A stretch of 6,557 nt of DNA from Kuafuiihalomonas sp964477875 (GTDB taxonomy: Bacteria; Myxococcota; Kuafuiibacteriia; Kuafuiibacteriales; Kuafuiibacteriaceae). The notes below the pieces were generated by a model that worked only from the letters and a program-made list of their open reading frames with translations, was not told the origin of the DNA and did no database searches. Shown here piece after piece: positions 5,195 to 6,557 of the stretch; positions within the stretch are counted from its first letter, which is position 1; each line of letters starts with the position of its first letter. The stretch is from assembly GCA_964477875.1 (NCBI GenBank), contig CAYZFR010000215.1:1-6557 (forward strand), given 5' to 3'. The position numbers and the translations under genes were made by a program.

Positions 5195-5689
5195 TCAGGC
5201 TTTACTGTCGCGCTTGGAGGGTCGCTTCCACTTGGGGCGGTCTTCGATCATCTCGACCGTCCCGCCCGCGCCCTCGACGATACTCTTGGCGCCGGCCGAG
5301 ATCCGGTTCACGACCACGGTCAGCTTCTTGTCGAGCTTCCCGTTCCCGATCACCTTGATCCCATCGAAGCGTCCACCGACCAGGCCCGCGCCCCGAAGAG
5401 CGGCTTCGTCGACGCGGTCGCCGTCCTCGAAACGGTCGAGGTCGACGACGCGGACCTCGTGGAACTCCTTCGCGAAGGGGTTCTTGAAGCCGCGTTTGGG
5501 GAGCCGGCGCCAGATCGGCATCTGCCCGCCTTCGAAGCCGGGACGAACGCCACCCGACTTCCGCGCCTTCTGACCCTTCATGCCTCGGCCCGCCGTCTTG
5601 CCGTTGCCGGAGGCCATGCCGCGACCCTTGTGCTTGGCCTTCTTGGTCGCTCCCGCCGGCGGCGAGAGTCGGCTCAGTTCACCGCTCAC
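5195..5689 (-). CDS. rplO: Ribosomal protein L15 (uL15)
   Basis: This 164-residue protein is a large-subunit assembly protein that contacts 23S rRNA through an extended Gly- and basic-rich N-terminus. That segment is clear at about residues 18-47 (Lys-rich stretch, then 'GNGKTAGRGMKGQKAR'), followed by the signature 'FEGGQMPIWRRLPKRGF' at 52-68. The globular C-terminal half has 'VIGNGKL' and 'SAGAKSIVEGAGG'. I chose the GTG at 5689-5687, which overlaps the rpmD stop as GTGA and has GGGAG upstream; earlier in-frame starts would lie within rpmD. The protein is about 15 residues longer than usual, with a basic tail ('KWKRPSKRDSKA'). It is followed by secY after 19 bases. Confidence 0.96.
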   Translation of the reverse strand: MSGELSRLSPPAGATKKAKHKGRGMASGNGKTAGRGMKGQKARKSGGVRPGFEGGQMPIWRRLPKRGFKNPFAKEFHEVRVVDLDRFEDGDRVDEAALRGAGLVGGRFDGIKVIGNGKLDKKLTVVVNRISAGAKSIVEGAGGTVEMIEDRPKWKRPSKRDSKA

Positions 5690-5937
5690 GATGCACTCCC
5701 TTCGGCGGCCCGCTGCGCCCGCAGACGGGCCGAGTCGCGCAGACTGTCGTCTCCGTCGAAACGCTCGACCTCCAGCATGTGCTGGACCTTCATCACCATG
5801 CCGCGGATCGGCACCGTGTCCTGGAGAACCTTCTCCTGCTGGATCTTCCGGAGCCCCAGGCCCTGCAAGGTGCGCTTTTGGCGCTCCGTACACTTGCTGA
5901 GGCTGCGGACCAGCTTCACTTTGATCAGACTCGCCAC
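5686..5937 (-). CDS. rpmD: Ribosomal protein L30 (uL30), with C-terminal extension
   Basis: This 83-residue large-subunit protein starts at a GTG (bases 5937-5935), not at the upstream in-frame ATG, which lies inside rpsE. The GTG has a GAGGAG ribosome-binding site that overlaps the rpsE stop, and it yields the expected N-terminus 'MASLIKVKLVRSL'. The L30 fold is seen at about residues 3-60, with 'LGLRKIQQEKVLQDTVPIRGM' covering the conserved strand-helix region (about 27-47). Typical bacterial L30 is about 60 residues. Here residues from about 61 form an extra charged tail rich in Arg, Asp and Ala. Its last bases overlap rplO in GTGA, which suggests coupled translation. Confidence 0.95.
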   Translation of the reverse strand: MASLIKVKLVRSLSKCTERQKRTLQGLGLRKIQQEKVLQDTVPIRGMVMKVQHMLEVERFDGDDSLRDSARLRAQRAAEGSAS

Positions 5938-5948
5938 GATCGCTCTCC

Positions 5949-6497
5949 TCAGTTGCTCAGTCCGGTCGGAACTTTGATCTTCAGCCGGACGGGCTCCAGC
6001 TCCTCCGAGGCTATGCCCCGGCGCTCGGATTGCTCTTTGGTGGTCGACAGCGCCCGCAGGCCCGCCACCGCAGCATTCACCACGTTGTGCTTGTTCGAGG
6101 TGCCGAGGCACTTCGTCAGCACATCCTGGACACCCGCCGACTCCAGGACCGCCCGGACCGGACCGCCCGCGATGACGCCCGTACCCGGACGAGCGGGCCG
6201 CATCACCACCACGCCGGCGCCGAGACGGCCGACGATCTCGTGGGGAATGGTCCGACCCACCAGAGGCACCCGGAACAGGCTCTTCTCCGCCTGATCCTTA
6301 CCTTTTCGGATGGCCTCCGGAACCTCGTTTGCCTTACCCAGGCCCACCCCGACGTGACCTTCACCGTCGCCCACGACCACGAGAGCCGAGAAGCTGAAAC
6401 GCCGCCCGCCCTTCACGACCTTGGCGACGCGGTTGATGTGGATGACCCGGTCCACGAGCTCGAGCTCGCGGGGGTTGATGATCTCTCTACGCGGCAT
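5949..6497 (-). CDS. rpsE: Ribosomal protein S5 (uS5)
   Basis: This 182-residue protein is a small-subunit protein near the mRNA entry channel and decoding region, involved in translational accuracy. The N-terminal double-stranded-RNA-binding-like domain spans about residues 15-78 and includes 'VVKGGRRFSFSALVVVGDG', the loop where spectinomycin-resistance mutations map in other bacteria. The C-terminal domain, about 95-150, carries 'RPGTGVIAGGPVRAVLE' and 'GTSNKHNVVNAAVAGL'. Length is near the family norm of about 165-180, with a slightly longer tail. The ATG start is set by a GGAG seven bases upstream. It lies between rplR and rpmD, as in the standard order. Nothing in it is unusual. Confidence 0.98.
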   Translation of the reverse strand: MPRREIINPRELELVDRVIHINRVAKVVKGGRRFSFSALVVVGDGEGHVGVGLGKANEVPEAIRKGKDQAEKSLFRVPLVGRTIPHEIVGRLGAGVVVMRPARPGTGVIAGGPVRAVLESAGVQDVLTKCLGTSNKHNVVNAAVAGLRALSTTKEQSERRGIASEELEPVRLKIKVPTGLSN

Positions 6498-6512
6498 GTC
6501 GATGCTCCTGCC

Positions 6513-6557
6513 TCAAAAGGCCAGGCCGCCCTCCCGAGCGCCCTTGGCGAGGGCGGC
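6513..6557 (-). CDS. rplR: Ribosomal protein L18 (uL18), C-terminal end only
   Basis: Only the last 14 codons and the TGA stop lie in the window; the gene runs off the right edge. The visible residues end in 'AREGGLAF', which matches the usual L18 C-terminus (typically ...AREaGLEF). L18 binds 5S rRNA in the large-subunit central protuberance. Its place directly before rpsE is the standard spc-operon order (rplF-rplR-rpsE-rpmD-rplO-secY), which strengthens the call despite the short fragment. Fifteen bases separate its stop from the rpsE start, and they hold the rpsE ribosome-binding site. Confidence 0.85.
   Translation of the reverse strand, partial: AALAKGAREGGLAF

Noticed and set aside
4399..5977. 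Plus-strand open frames opposite secY, rplO and rpmD
   Set aside because: They are antisense shadows of conserved genes with biased His/Asp/Arg-rich composition and no recognisable motif.
1..6557. Mobile elements, CRISPR arrays, tRNA/rRNA genes, defence or biosynthetic systems
   Set aside because: The window is almost fully covered by conserved core genes on one strand; no tandem repeats, transposase motifs or structured RNA genes were seen.

Overview
The window is a minus-strand segment of the conserved bacterial ribosomal-protein superoperon (spc-alpha region). It runs from the end of rplR at the right edge (base 6557) to rplQ, then crosses a gap into an unrelated lipoprotein gene at the left. 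The DNA is visibly GC-rich. RpoA resembles deltaproteobacterial/Myxococcota alpha subunits (N-terminal 'NWRDLIKPKRL', C-terminal 'GLSLGMKLDNWPP'), and the gene that follows the operon encodes an LPP20-type lipoprotein. I therefore infer a Gram-negative deltaproteobacterial or Myxococcota-like lineage. This rests on remembered family sequences, not on a search.

Layout in transcription order (right to left): rplR 3' end (L18), rpsE (S5), rpmD (L30), rplO (L15), secY, adk, an unrecognised 22-codon ORF, rpmJ (L36), rpsM (S13), rpsK (S11), rpoA, rplQ (L17). A roughly 100-base gap with a hairpin that may terminate transcription follows, then the lipoprotein gene and the first codons of another gene. 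Spacing is very tight. rpmD/rplO and secY/adk share GTGA overlaps, adk and the 22-codon ORF share ATGA, and most other junctions are 5-19 bases. All genes lie on the minus strand, and nothing on the plus strand looks like a real gene.

The products work together in protein synthesis and its outputs: small- and large-subunit ribosomal proteins, the SecY translocon pore that receives nascent membrane and secreted proteins, adenylate kinase for nucleotide balance, and the RNA polymerase alpha subunit. Three genes often found in this cluster are not at their usual places: map and infA (between adk and rpmJ) and rpsD (between rpsK and rpoA). At the first site there is instead a 22-codon ORF with a very good Shine-Dalgarno sequence, whose 3' end forms a stem-loop against the rpmJ ribosome-binding site. 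At the second site there is a 68-base gap with a perfect 7-bp hairpin just before the rpoA ribosome-binding site.

Most of the window is ordinary core genome. I see no mobile element, CRISPR array, RNA gene or defence-like system. The two altered junctions are the parts worth a second look.
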